From assembly GCF_040049195.1 (NCBI RefSeq), contig NZ_JBDZDL010000001.1: a stretch of DNA of 64,000 nucleotides, one strand, 5' to 3'. Below the pieces are notes generated by a model. It ran no database searches. It was not told where the DNA came from and worked only from the letters and a program-made list of their open reading frames with translations. Below are positions 17,182 through 25,472 of this stretch, piece after piece. The stretch is from NCEH01 sp040049195 (GTDB lineage: Bacteria; Pseudomonadota; Alphaproteobacteria; Rhizobiales; Xanthobacteraceae). How positions within the stretch are numbered: position 1 is the stretch's first letter; every line of letters begins with the position of its first letter. The translations under genes and the position numbers were made by a program.

Positions 17182-17906
17182 CCGCCTCGTCCGCGTCCGC
17201 CGACAGCGAGGCGGTGCGCAAGTTCGATCCCGCGCGGGCGGGCGAATACCAGGCCCAGAGCCGGATCGCGCTGGCGGGCTATGACGCGTGCCACGAATTG
17301 TCCGCCTGCATGCTGGCGGCGACCATCGGCACGGGCGGGGCGGCGCACATTCTGGTGGCGGGCGCCGGCGGCGGGGCGCAGGAGGTGCTGAGCGCCGGCG
17401 CGCTGGAGCCGCACTGGCGCTTCACCGCCATCGACCCCTCCGCGCCCATGCTGGAGCTGGCGACGGCGCAGGTGCTGCGCGCCGGCCTTTCCGAGCGGAC
17501 CACCTTCCGCCTCGCTCTGGTGTCGGATCTTCCGGCCGAACCGCAGTTCGACGGGGCGACCTTGATCGGCGTGCTGCACCATCTGCCGGGGCGGGAGGCG
17601 AAGCGCGCGATCCTGGCCGATCTCGCCCTGCGGCTGAAGCCGGGGGCGCCGCTGATCCTTGCCGGCAACCGCTTCGCTTATGCCGAGCATCCCCTGCTGC
17701 TGAAGGCCTGGGGCGAGCGCTGGCGCATGCATGGCGCGTCGGCGCTGGAGGTGGAGGCGAAGCTCGGCAAGATCCTCCAGGGCGCAGACCCGCCGCATTC
17801 GGAAAGCGAAGTGGCGCAGCTGCTGGACGAAGCCGGGTTCGAACCGCCGACCTTCTTCTTCTCCAGCCTGTTCTGGGCCGCCAGCCTCTCGCGCCGCACG
17901 GGCTGA
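17178..17906 (+). CDS. Class I SAM-dependent methyltransferase
   Basis: A 242-residue Rossmann-fold methyltransferase. Motif I is HILVAGAGGGAQE (about 55-70), with an acidic residue in FTAIDPSAPML at the end of strand 2. Motif post-II and III follow in DGATLIGVLHHLPGREA. The substrate cannot be read from the sequence. It starts with ATGA overlapping the hpt stop, so it is co-expressed with purine salvage, but a functional link is not proven. The C-terminus has an aromatic FFFSSLFWAASL stretch that may be a lid. No membrane helix or signal is seen. Confidence 0.85.
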   Translation: MTASSASADSEAVRKFDPARAGEYQAQSRIALAGYDACHELSACMLAATIGTGGAAHILVAGAGGGAQEVLSAGALEPHWRFTAIDPSAPMLELATAQVLRAGLSERTTFRLALVSDLPAEPQFDGATLIGVLHHLPGREAKRAILADLALRLKPGAPLILAGNRFAYAEHPLLLKAWGERWRMHGASALEVEAKLGKILQGADPPHSESEVAQLLDEAGFEPPTFFFSSLFWAASLSRRTG

Positions 17907-17987
17907 ACGTCGCCCGGCCGCGCGTGCCGCGCCGGCGAAGGGAACGCCGGCGCAGGACCGCTTGGGCGCGATCCGCGCCGCGCGGGG

Positions 17988-20666
17988 TCAGAAATTCTCC
18001 AGCAGGCGCTCGATATAGTCGAGTTCGAGCTGGGGCCGGTTGGTCTGCTCCAGGCGGCGGCGCAATTCCTCCAGCACCTGGCGGGCGCGCTGGACATCCA
18101 CCTCCTCGGGCACTTTCACGGAATAATCGTCGCCATAATCCTGGCTGCGCAGCGGCCGGCCCATGGGGTCGGTGCGCTGGGCGCCCTGGCCGGACGGGCC
18201 GCCGGGGCCCTGGCCGTTGGGATTGGACTGCTGGCCTTCCGCCATGGCCTGGGCGCCCTGGCGCAGGGCCTGGAGGGCGCGGCCCTGGGAATCCAGCGCG
18301 CCCTGGGCATTGCCCTCGCCGAGCGCGCGCTCGGCATCGCGCATGGCCTGTTCGGCCCGGCCGAAGGCGCGGCCCGCGCGGCCCGCGGCGCTCTCGCCGC
18401 CCTGGCCTTCGCCCGCCTGCCCCTGCCCCTGGCCCTGGCCTTCTCCCTGCCCCTCGGCTTGGTCCTGGCCTTCGCCCTGCCCCTGGCCGCGCTGCTGCTC
18501 CATGCGGCGCATCTCGTCGAGCATCTGGCCGAGGCGGCGGCGCAGGCTTTCCTGGCCTTCCTGGAGCGGGCCGAAGGCGCCGTTCTCGCCCTCTTGCCCC
18601 TGTTCGCCGCCTTGCTGCCCCTGCTGGCCTTGCTGTCCCTGGCCCTGCTGCTGGCGCTGCTTATAGGTGCGGTCGCGCAGGCGCTGCTGCTCCTGGATCA
18701 TATTGCCCAGCTCGCTCTGGCCCTGCTGCCCCTGCTGGCCGGCCTGGCGATTGCCCGGCTTGAGATTGTCCATCATGGCCTGCAGCTCATCGAGAAGCTG
18801 CTTGGCGGCATCCTTGGCGCCGCTGCGGGCGAGGTTCTCGATGCGGTCCAGCATGCGCTGGAGGTCCTGCGGGCGGATGACGCGGCTGTTCTGGTCGAGC
18901 GGGCGGGCGTCGGCATTGCCGTTGCGCTGCGCCTCCTCGGCGAGCTGACGCATCATCTTGTCCATGGCGGCGCGCAGATCCTGCGTGAGGCGCTTGATTT
19001 CCTCATCGCTCGCGCCGCGCTCCAGGGCATCGCGCAGGGCCTGCTGGGCGTCGCGCAATTCCTTCTGGGCGGCGCTGAGATCGCCATCCTCGATGGCGAG
19101 CGCCATGTCCCACAGATAATCCACCACGCCGCGCAGATCATCGTCCGAGCGAGCATTGTGCAGCCGCCAATAGGCGCTGCGCAGGCCGAGATATTGCCCC
19201 GGCGGGATGCCGAACTGGTCCGGCGCAAGCGCCAGGGCGGAGAGGATGTCCTGCACCTGCCGGCTCGCCCCGGCATCCAGCGCGAGGTGCTGGCGTTGCT
19301 CGATCAGCGCGCGGGCGACCGGCTTGGTAAAAGTGCGGGCCGGCAGGCGGAAGGTCTTGGTCTCGCTTTCGCCGGTGTTGCCGGCCTCGTCCGTCACCTT
19401 CAGCGTCAGGCGCACCAGGGCGCCGGCCCAGGGATGTGCCACCAGATCCTTCTGGGTCTGCGCCGCGCCGGTCTTGCTGCCGGCGCCGGGCAAGGCGAGG
19501 TCGAAATCGGGCGCCTCCACCAGGGGCTTTGCGGCCACCGGGGCGGGCGCGCCGGGGCGCGGGAAGAAGGGCGGGGGCGGCGGCGCGGCCTGGAACACGG
19601 CGCGCGCGGACTTGGCGCCGTAATCGTCCTCGATGCGATAGGCGAGCACCAGCTGGTTGCGCTGGCCACCCTGGGGCTCCTTGGCGAAGACGATGGTGGG
19701 TTTCGCGTCCGGCAGCGCCGAAAACTTCCACGTCACGCTGCGCCGGTCCGGCCCGGCGAGCGAGACGGTGCCGGCCTGGCTGATCTCGAACCGCCGTTCC
19801 GGCGGAGGCGCCGCCGGGCCCTCGGGCGGACGCTGCGCGGCGTCCTCCTGCGGCTTCAGCTCGGCGATGCCGCCTTCGGTCTTGAGCGCGGAGGCATCGA
19901 GCCCCACGGCACGCACCACCAGCACGCTGCCGGCGGGCACCGAAAGGGCGGCGGCCTGCAAGGTGGTGGGATCATCCGAGCGCAGGCCGGGCAGCACCAC
20001 CGGCGGGCGGCCGGTATAGGCCGGCGGGTCCACCCAGGCATCCAGGCGATAAGGCGTGCGGATGACGGCGCCGGACCAGTCGAACGCGCTCTCGATACGG
20101 CTCCAGCGTTCGCCGCCGGCGAGGAAGAAGGTGGCGAACAGTGCCAGCACCGCCAGCGCGCGGAGCGCGCGGGGATCGCGCGCGGCAAGGCCGGGTGCCG
20201 GCAGGCCGGCCTTGAGATTGCGGGCCGCCGCCAGCGTCTTCGCCACATGAGCGCGCCACAAGGCAGCGCTGATGGGGTCGTCGGCGCGGGTGGCGAGCGC
20301 ATCGGAAATGGCGGTTGCCGGGCGGTGCGCCAGATGGCTCTCGCGGTCGAGGCGGGAGAGCGCCTCCTCGCGGCGCGGCCAGCGCAGGCGCGCGAGCGGA
20401 TACAGGCTGGCCAGGAAGGCGAGGGCGAACAGCGCGAAGCCGACCATGCGCACCAGCGGCGGCACGACCAGCCAGAGCCCCGCCCACGACACGGCGAGGA
20501 ACGCGGCGAGCACGACCAGGGCGGTGGCGATCACGGGCCATGCCCGTTCCCAGGCCAGCACCCTGCGGGCGCGCATCACCGCGCGATCAAGAAACGCCGT
20601 CGCGTTGCCGTCCGCCTCGGGTCGCGCGGAACCGCGCGGCTTTTTCACTTCCGGTGTCCCGCTCAC
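17988..20666 (-). CDS. TIGR02302 family (DUF4175) membrane protein with Gln/Gly-rich tail
   Basis: An 892-residue protein of the TIGR02302 family typical of Rhizobiales. Two or three N-terminal transmembrane helices (about 30-100 and 180-200) are followed by a periplasmic domain (for example DPPAYTGRPPVVLPG) and a long helical region rich in Q, R, D and M. A low-complexity stretch of Gln, Gly and Glu lies in the last third (about 650-800). The family has no proven function. Its envelope location and coiled-coil/low-complexity tail suggest a structural role. GTG at 20666 follows GGAGGT by only 3 bp. An upstream TTG at 20690 gives 8 more residues. The tail ends RRLEQTNRPQLELDYIERLL. It converges on the methyltransferase. 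Confidence 0.85.
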   Translation of the reverse strand: MSGTPEVKKPRGSARPEADGNATAFLDRAVMRARRVLAWERAWPVIATALVVLAAFLAVSWAGLWLVVPPLVRMVGFALFALAFLASLYPLARLRWPRREEALSRLDRESHLAHRPATAISDALATRADDPISAALWRAHVAKTLAAARNLKAGLPAPGLAARDPRALRALAVLALFATFFLAGGERWSRIESAFDWSGAVIRTPYRLDAWVDPPAYTGRPPVVLPGLRSDDPTTLQAAALSVPAGSVLVVRAVGLDASALKTEGGIAELKPQEDAAQRPPEGPAAPPPERRFEISQAGTVSLAGPDRRSVTWKFSALPDAKPTIVFAKEPQGGQRNQLVLAYRIEDDYGAKSARAVFQAAPPPPPFFPRPGAPAPVAAKPLVEAPDFDLALPGAGSKTGAAQTQKDLVAHPWAGALVRLTLKVTDEAGNTGESETKTFRLPARTFTKPVARALIEQRQHLALDAGASRQVQDILSALALAPDQFGIPPGQYLGLRSAYWRLHNARSDDDLRGVVDYLWDMALAIEDGDLSAAQKELRDAQQALRDALERGASDEEIKRLTQDLRAAMDKMMRQLAEEAQRNGNADARPLDQNSRVIRPQDLQRMLDRIENLARSGAKDAAKQLLDELQAMMDNLKPGNRQAGQQGQQGQSELGNMIQEQQRLRDRTYKQRQQQGQGQQGQQGQQGGEQGQEGENGAFGPLQEGQESLRRRLGQMLDEMRRMEQQRGQGQGEGQDQAEGQGEGQGQGQGQAGEGQGGESAAGRAGRAFGRAEQAMRDAERALGEGNAQGALDSQGRALQALRQGAQAMAEGQQSNPNGQGPGGPSGQGAQRTDPMGRPLRSQDYGDDYSVKVPEEVDVQRARQVLEELRRRLEQTNRPQLELDYIERLLENF

Positions 20667-20809
20667 GCGACCTCCGAACACCAGCCCCAAAGAATGGAGC
20701 TTAGCACGGCTGTCGGTCCTGGCCAGCGTGAGCGCCGCCCTCGCTGCTCACGTCTCGTTCAGATCGCGGTCCGGGTTGGGACGGTGGGGCGGCGAAGGCC
20801 CGCAACCGC

Positions 20810-21016
20810 TCAGATGCCCCGCCGTGCGGGCTGCGTCGCCGAGCGGGTGGAGACGATGCGCCGCACCGCCTCGGCCTGGCTGAGGAACGGTCCTTCCAAT
20901 GGGGCGCCCTCCGGCGACATCACCCACCAGCCCGCCTGCGCCTGCGGCGTGTGGCGAAAGCGCGGATGGGAGAAGGGGAGGCTGCCGGCCGGCGGCTGCA
21001 CGGGGCGGGGATGCAT
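20810..21016 (-). CDS. Small hypothetical protein
   Basis: A 68-residue frame starting 4 bp after the PRC-barrel stop upstream (21020). Its core, AGWWVMSPEGAPLEGPFLSQ followed by AEAVRRIV, reads like a genuine compact fold (a short two-strand motif plus helix). The ends are proline/arginine-rich. The ribosome site (GGGGGA at 13-8 bp) is weak. It probably rides on the PRC-barrel transcript. I do not recognise the family, and it may be a chance frame. Confidence 0.45.
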   Translation of the reverse strand: MHPRPVQPPAGSLPFSHPRFRHTPQAQAGWWVMSPEGAPLEGPFLSQAEAVRRIVSTRSATQPARRGI

Positions 21017-21019
21017 GGC

Positions 21020-21385
21020 TCACATCCCCCAATAATAGGGCGCGCGATAATAATCGTGCACACGGGTTTCATAATCGCGGTCCCAGGTGGGCTGGTCCTC
21101 GACGCCGTAGGTCGGCGCGCCTTCCATCTGCGTGCGGCTGAGGTTCACCACATAGCCGCCCTGGGCCGGGTCATAATCCAGCGTGGACCACGGCAAGGGA
21201 TGGTATTTCTCGCCGATGCCCAGGAAACCGCCGAATGACATCACCGCATAGGCCACCTGGCCGGAGCGCTTGTCGAGCATGAGATCATGGATCGAACCCA
21301 GATGGTCGCCCGCCGGATTGTAGACCGCGGTTCCGGAGACCTTGTCGCCAGCGATCAGCGAAGTGGTTTCATCGCGAATGTCCAT
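21020..21385 (-). CDS. PRC-barrel domain protein, copy 1
   Basis: A 121-residue soluble protein with a PRC-barrel (about 8-85: ETTSLIAGDKVSGTAVYNP, then DLMLDKRSGQVAYAVMSFGG). It ends in a tyrosine-rich tail RVHDYYRAPYYWGM. PRC-barrels occur in the photosynthetic reaction centre H subunit and RimM and bind protein or RNA partners. Here the free-standing form is typical of stress-linked or general alphaproteobacterial genes of unknown role. AAGGAGAATGTC before ATG is a strong ribosome site. It is exactly as long as the next gene upstream and about half identical by eye, so the pair is a tandem duplication. Confidence 0.85.
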   Translation of the reverse strand: MDIRDETTSLIAGDKVSGTAVYNPAGDHLGSIHDLMLDKRSGQVAYAVMSFGGFLGIGEKYHPLPWSTLDYDPAQGGYVVNLSRTQMEGAPTYGVEDQPTWDRDYETRVHDYYRAPYYWGM

Positions 21386-21479
21386 GACATTCTCCTTGAA
21401 GACATTTCTCCATTATGAAACGTCCTGCGCCCCCCAATGTTCCGTTGCGGCTTGCGTGTGCGTTGCAAGTCACAACAAG

Positions 21480-21506
21480 AAAAACCCGGCGTCGCAGCGC
21501 CGGGTT
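21480..21506 (-). terminator. Intrinsic terminator after PRC-barrel copy 2
   Basis: On the minus strand AACCCGGCG and CGCCGGGTT form a 9-bp stem with a 6-nt loop, followed by TTTTTC. It lies 30 bp after the stop of the second PRC-barrel gene. The two PRC genes therefore appear to be separately terminated rather than one operon. Confidence 0.8.
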
Positions 21507-21535
21507 CTTCATTGCGATCGCAAAAGAAGGCGGGG

Positions 21536-21901
21536 TCAGCCGACCCAATAGCCCTGCAGGCCATAATGCCCGTGCAGGCGCTGCTCGGCGGCGCGGCGGG
21601 TGTCGAAATCCTGCTCGTCGGGCCAGGGCGGGGCATCCTGCAATTGCGCGATCGTCACGCCGGTCACATAGCCGCCCTGGCGGGTATCGTATTTCAACGC
21701 CGCCCAGGGGACGGGATGATGATCGCCGCCAAGGCCCAGCACCGCGCCGAAGGTTAGCACCGCATAGGCCACCTTGCCGCTGCGCTTGTCGATCATGACA
21801 TCGCTGATGAAGCCGATGTGCTCGCCTTCGGTATTGTAGACGTCGGTGCCGCTCACCTTGCTGGTGGAGATCAACGACGTGGTTTCCTGCCGCGTGTCCA
21901 T
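21536..21901 (-). CDS. PRC-barrel domain protein, copy 2
   Basis: A 121-residue PRC-barrel protein (about residues 8-85: TTSLISTSKVSGTDVYNTEG, then DVMIDKRSGKVAYAVLTFGA). The C-terminal part diverges from copy 1 and reads PPWPDEQDFDTRRAAEQRLH. The ATG at 21901 follows GAGAGGAGAG, a strong ribosome site. The longer frame adds 23 residues (MRGSGTPVPAAVFLGE) with no support. The gene ends before its own terminator and lies 65 bp after the stop of the DUF1513 gene. It may therefore be read through from the iron operon as well as from its own promoter, but I see no clear promoter. Confidence 0.85.
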   Translation of the reverse strand: MDTRQETTSLISTSKVSGTDVYNTEGEHIGFISDVMIDKRSGKVAYAVLTFGAVLGLGGDHHPVPWAALKYDTRQGGYVTGVTIAQLQDAPPWPDEQDFDTRRAAEQRLHGHYGLQGYWVG

Positions 21902-21966
21902 GGAGCTCTCCTCTCGGATGTCTTCCCCAAGGAACACCGCAGCCGGCACCGGAGTTCCGCTTCCCC

Positions 21967-23082
21967 TCACGCGATGCGGGACACGTGATTGTCAAAACGC
22001 GGGCCGCCGGTGTGGCGGGCGAGGATGCGCGGCGCGCGATCCTCCAGCGCGATCAGGATCACCTCGCCATAGCCGCTGGTGGCCAGGAACCGCCCGGCCT
22101 CGGTGGTGGGGGCAAGGCCGCAGCCGTCCGGGAACGGTACGAAGCCGAGATAGCGGCCCGTGCGCTCCCAGAACGCCACCCGCCCGCCGCGCGGGCTCGC
22201 CGCCGCCGCGATCCGCCCCGAGGCATCGAGCGCCACCGAGCCGATATAGCCGCGCAGGCCCATCCACGCCTCGTCCGGCGCCTCGTAGGCGGTGAGGCCG
22301 CGCGCTTCATCGATGGCGAACAGCAGGGGCTTGCTGGACGGCACGAGGGAGATTTCCTGCGCTGCGATCACCGCGCCCGCCCCGTCCCGCGCCAGATGGC
22401 GCAGGGAGAGCGAGGCGAGATCGCCACCGGGCGCGAAAACCGCGCGCGCGCTGCCGTCGGGGCCGAGGACCGCGAGATTGGCGCCGGTCTCCTCGCAGCC
22501 CACGGCGGCCGGCGTGCCGGGCTCGACGCCGCCATTGGCGATGATGAGGCTGTCGCCCATGTGCAGCATGTCGTGCGGGCCGGGCCCACGGGTGGGCCAT
22601 TCGGCGATGATCTCGAAATTCCCCGCGATGCTGCGCAGGGCGAGCGTGCCCTGGTCGCTCGCGGGGTCGATCTCCACCGTGAGGAAGCCCGTGCCGTCCG
22701 GCGTGAAGCGGCCGTGGCCGGAGAACACGCGGTCTCCGCCGGGCGCGAAGCGCGCCACTTCCGTTCCGGCCGCGCGATCCAGCACCAGCGCCACCTTGCC
22801 GGGCCGCCGGCCCACCGCCACGGCGAGCGGGCCGGCGGCCGCAGGCTCGATGGCGTGCAGGCGGGTGGGGCTGAGGGCGAGCGGGTCGGCATCGAAGGCG
22901 CCGTCGAGGGCGAGCGGCGCGAAACCGCCCTCCACCTGCCCGGTCGCGAGCCACCCCTGGGCGAGCGAGGCGGAAAGCGTGCGCTCCTGCGCATGGGAAA
23001 GTTCATGGGCGCGGGCGAGATCCAGGCGGGAGGCGGCGGCGAGGGCGCCGGCCCCGAGCAGCAGAGCGCGGCGGGAGATCAT
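21967..23082 (-). CDS. DUF1513 domain protein (Tat-type signal), last gene of the iron operon
   Basis: A 371-residue exported protein of the DUF1513 family. The N-terminus MISRRALLLGAGALAAAS is a Tat-type signal (twin arginine then a hydrophobic stretch). The rest is a beta-propeller-like chain of short repeats (GGRVAFWERTGRYLGFVPFP near the end). Genes of this family commonly close operons of imelysins and di-heme DUF1111 proteins, which suggests a role in iron acquisition in the periplasm. It starts 3 bp after the second imelysin stop. Its biochemical role is unknown. Confidence 0.85.
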   Translation of the reverse strand: MISRRALLLGAGALAAASRLDLARAHELSHAQERTLSASLAQGWLATGQVEGGFAPLALDGAFDADPLALSPTRLHAIEPAAAGPLAVAVGRRPGKVALVLDRAAGTEVARFAPGGDRVFSGHGRFTPDGTGFLTVEIDPASDQGTLALRSIAGNFEIIAEWPTRGPGPHDMLHMGDSLIIANGGVEPGTPAAVGCEETGANLAVLGPDGSARAVFAPGGDLASLSLRHLARDGAGAVIAAQEISLVPSSKPLLFAIDEARGLTAYEAPDEAWMGLRGYIGSVALDASGRIAAAASPRGGRVAFWERTGRYLGFVPFPDGCGLAPTTEAGRFLATSGYGEVILIALEDRAPRILARHTGGPRFDNHVSRIA

Positions 23083-23085
23083 GGC

Positions 23086-24189
23086 TCAGTCCCCATCCAG
23101 CGCATTGAAGCCGAGCGGCACACCGAGCTTGGCCGCGAGCGGGTCGACCACCGCCTTCTGCGCCGCCTTCACCTCGGTGACCGCGCTTTCCAGCAACTTG
23201 CGCCGCTTGGCGTCCCCAGCGGCGGCACCGAGATCGGCGGGCAGGGCGTCCACCGCCTTCTGCGCGGCGGCGAAACGGGCGAGTACCTGCCCCTTCGCTG
23301 GCTCCTGAAGGTCGGCGGCAAGGAGGATGCCGAGCGCATTGGCGCTCTTGACCATCTGCTGGAGAATGGCCGCCTCGCGGCCCGAGCGGCGGCCTTCGCC
23401 CGCCTGGGGCTTGGCTTCCTCCAGCGATTTGCCGAGCACGGCGATGAGGCCCTGGTCCACCACGCGCTGATAGGCGCCGGCGAGATCGGTGAGGATCAGG
23501 CTCGGCACCTGGGCCGGATCGGGCAGGAACACCTTGTCGCCGGTGCCGCTCTTCACTTCCGCCAGCAGGCCGGTGGTCTCGCTGCCCCAGCCGGCGCGGA
23601 TCTCCTTGGCGATGGTGGCGAGGTTGAGCGCGATGGCCGCGCCCAGCTGGCAGCGTCGGGCCGCCTGCGGCCCGCTCACCAGATCCTGCGCCGCGTTCGG
23701 CTCGAACAGCACGCGCTCCAGTGCCGGGAGGCCCTGTACGGCGGCGCTCAGGCGGGGGAAACGGTCCGCCTGGAGGCGGCTGTCGTCGGGGTCCGCGAGC
23801 AGTTCGGGGATTGAGCGGGAGACCGCGTTGCGCTTGTCGGGGAACAGGTTGAAGCGGTCCGCCCGCAGCGCCAGGATCACCGGGCCGAAGGTGACGAAGC
23901 TCACCTGCGCCCAGGCATCGCCGGCGGCGCGGAAATCGTTCGTGAGTGTGGCGACGCCCTCGGCCGTGGGCTTGGCGCAGAAGGCGCGCCAGTCTTCCTC
24001 CTGCCGGGCGGTTGAGGCGGCGAGCGCGTCATAGCGCGGCAGCAGCCAGGTTTCGATCACCGGCACGGCATTGGGCGTCGCGCCGGCGGGCAGGCTGGCG
24101 GTGAACACGGCGCCAAGCGCGACCATGCCGGACACGAGGGGGCCGCGGACGCGCGCGCGGATGCGGGACGGGAGGGACGTTCGGAGCAT
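23086..24189 (-). CDS. Imelysin family protein, second copy (IrpB-like)
   Basis: A 367-residue exported helical protein of the imelysin (M75-like) superfamily, with a signal segment (about 15-37, VSGMVALGAVFTASLPAGA). Where active-type imelysins carry GxHxxE it has GLPALE (residues 153-158), so the histidine is replaced by proline, as is usual in the second copy of these operons. EfeO- and imelysin-type proteins are thought to bind iron in the periplasm. AAGG lies before the ATG at 24189. It follows the di-heme gene by 59 bp, a gap with a CGGGAC-N9-GTCCCG repeat, and is 3 bp before DUF1513. Confidence 0.87.
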   Translation of the reverse strand: MLRTSLPSRIRARVRGPLVSGMVALGAVFTASLPAGATPNAVPVIETWLLPRYDALAASTARQEEDWRAFCAKPTAEGVATLTNDFRAAGDAWAQVSFVTFGPVILALRADRFNLFPDKRNAVSRSIPELLADPDDSRLQADRFPRLSAAVQGLPALERVLFEPNAAQDLVSGPQAARRCQLGAAIALNLATIAKEIRAGWGSETTGLLAEVKSGTGDKVFLPDPAQVPSLILTDLAGAYQRVVDQGLIAVLGKSLEEAKPQAGEGRRSGREAAILQQMVKSANALGILLAADLQEPAKGQVLARFAAAQKAVDALPADLGAAAGDAKRRKLLESAVTEVKAAQKAVVDPLAAKLGVPLGFNALDGD

Positions 24190-24248
24190 CGGCGCACCTT
24201 CGGGCAAGGAATCTGCGGGACCAGGGAAGTGTCCCGGATCAGCGGGAC

Positions 24249-25472
24249 TTAGAGACCGGAAACATAGCGGATGAGGGCATCGCGGTCGTGGGCGGGTAGC
24301 CGGCCGTAGCGCGCGAGGGCCGAGGACGCCTCTCCGCCATGCCAGGCGAGCGCCGCCTTCACGTCCGCCGCGCGCCCGTCGTGCAGCAGGCCGGTGCCGC
24401 GTGCGAGCGCCTGCGAGATGCCGGCGAGCGGCGCGGTGCGCCATTCCCGGCCGGCGGCGGCGGGCGTGTCGAGCCCGTCGTCGAGGCCGGGGCCGAGATC
24501 GTGCAGCAGCACATCGGTGAACAGGGCCGCCGTGCCGCCGCCCGCCAGCGGCAGGTGCGGCCGGTGGCAGGCGGCGCAGCCGGTGGCGGCGAACAGGCGC
24601 GCGCCGGCCGCATCGGCCTGCGTGCCGGGCACGGGGAGGTCCGCCACATAGGCGACGAGTGCGTTGAACAAAGCGGGCGAAATCTCGCTCTCGCCCTCGT
24701 GCGTCACGCCGTGGGGCGCGGCGCGGCACAGCGTTTGCGCCGGGGTGCAATCGCCCCACGGCTCCGGCAGGAGGGGCGTGGAGAGGCCGAGATCCAGGTG
24801 GAACGCCTCGGCGATCTGTCCGGCCAGCGTGGGTTGCGCCGCCTTCCAGCCGAACCGGCCCAGGGTGTCGCGCCCGTCCGCGCCGATGACGCGATGGGCG
24901 CGGCCGCGCACCCCGTCGCCGTCGCGGTCGTCCGGGTCCTCCAGCGCCAGGATGGCGGATTGCGGCACCTGCTCCAGCAGCCCGCGTCCGCGCAGGTCCG
25001 GCGCGACGCGCAGGCGCGGTACCGTGTCGGAGGCGAGAGGGCCGTAGGCCAGCGCGCTCAGAACCGGCGCGCGGGTGACCCGCCCCGAATCGTCGCGGCC
25101 CTCGCGGATGCGCACGATCGCCTCGGCATCGAGGCCCTGCACCGCTTCGGTCTGGAGGCGGGCGCCATAGACCGGGTCGGGCGCCCCGCCCGGCCGCGCG
25201 AGCGCCACCACCAGCCCATGGCCGAGCGGCGCGCCGTCAACGCCGAGCCGCGCCGAGCCGCGCCCGTCCTTGGGATGGCAGGCGCTGCAGGCGCGGGCAT
25301 CGAACAGCGGGCCGAGCCCGTCATTGCCGCGCGTGGAGGAGGGGGCTGGCACCCAGGGCCGGTCGAACACGGCTTTTCCCACCGCGATGTCGAGCCCGTC
25401 GGCGCGGCCCGTGCCGGCACCGAGCAGGCAGAGCGCGGCCGCGAACAGGGCGCGGGGCAGCGCCCGGCGCAT
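24249..25472 (-). CDS. Di-heme DUF1111 oxidoreductase (thiol oxidoreductase-like)
   Basis: A 407-residue secreted c-type cytochrome of the DUF1111 family. A signal peptide (about 1-24, LFAAALCLLGAGTGRA) precedes two CXXCH heme sites, CSACH (62-66) and CAACH (299-303). It looks like a bacterial di-heme peroxidase relative (MauG/CcpA superfamily). In imelysin operons this protein is thought to handle electron transfer or iron redox, but its reaction is not established. It starts at 25472 with a one-base overlap (TGATG) to the multicopper oxidase stop, so the two are coupled. The longer frame runs over the oxidase gene and is rejected. Confidence 0.88.
   Translation of the reverse strand: MRRALPRALFAAALCLLGAGTGRADGLDIAVGKAVFDRPWVPAPSSTRGNDGLGPLFDARACSACHPKDGRGSARLGVDGAPLGHGLVVALARPGGAPDPVYGARLQTEAVQGLDAEAIVRIREGRDDSGRVTRAPVLSALAYGPLASDTVPRLRVAPDLRGRGLLEQVPQSAILALEDPDDRDGDGVRGRAHRVIGADGRDTLGRFGWKAAQPTLAGQIAEAFHLDLGLSTPLLPEPWGDCTPAQTLCRAAPHGVTHEGESEISPALFNALVAYVADLPVPGTQADAAGARLFAATGCAACHRPHLPLAGGGTAALFTDVLLHDLGPGLDDGLDTPAAAGREWRTAPLAGISQALARGTGLLHDGRAADVKAALAWHGGEASSALARYGRLPAHDRDALIRYVSGL

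Noticed and set aside
18400..18760. Possible CRISPR-like or tandem repeat array
   Set aside because: The repetition comes from alternating Gln and Gly codons within a coding frame. There are no regular unit-spacer lengths.
18459..21035. 858-codon plus-strand frame opposite the TIGR02302 gene
   Set aside because: Its leucine/alanine repeats come from reading the Q/G-rich tract on the other strand. The minus-strand protein has family features.
21970..21990. Second parS (GACACGTGATTG and other CACGTG words at 34617, 35916, 36036)
   Set aside because: These share only the CACGTG core and lack the GTTTC/GAAAC arms. No second parS is supported.
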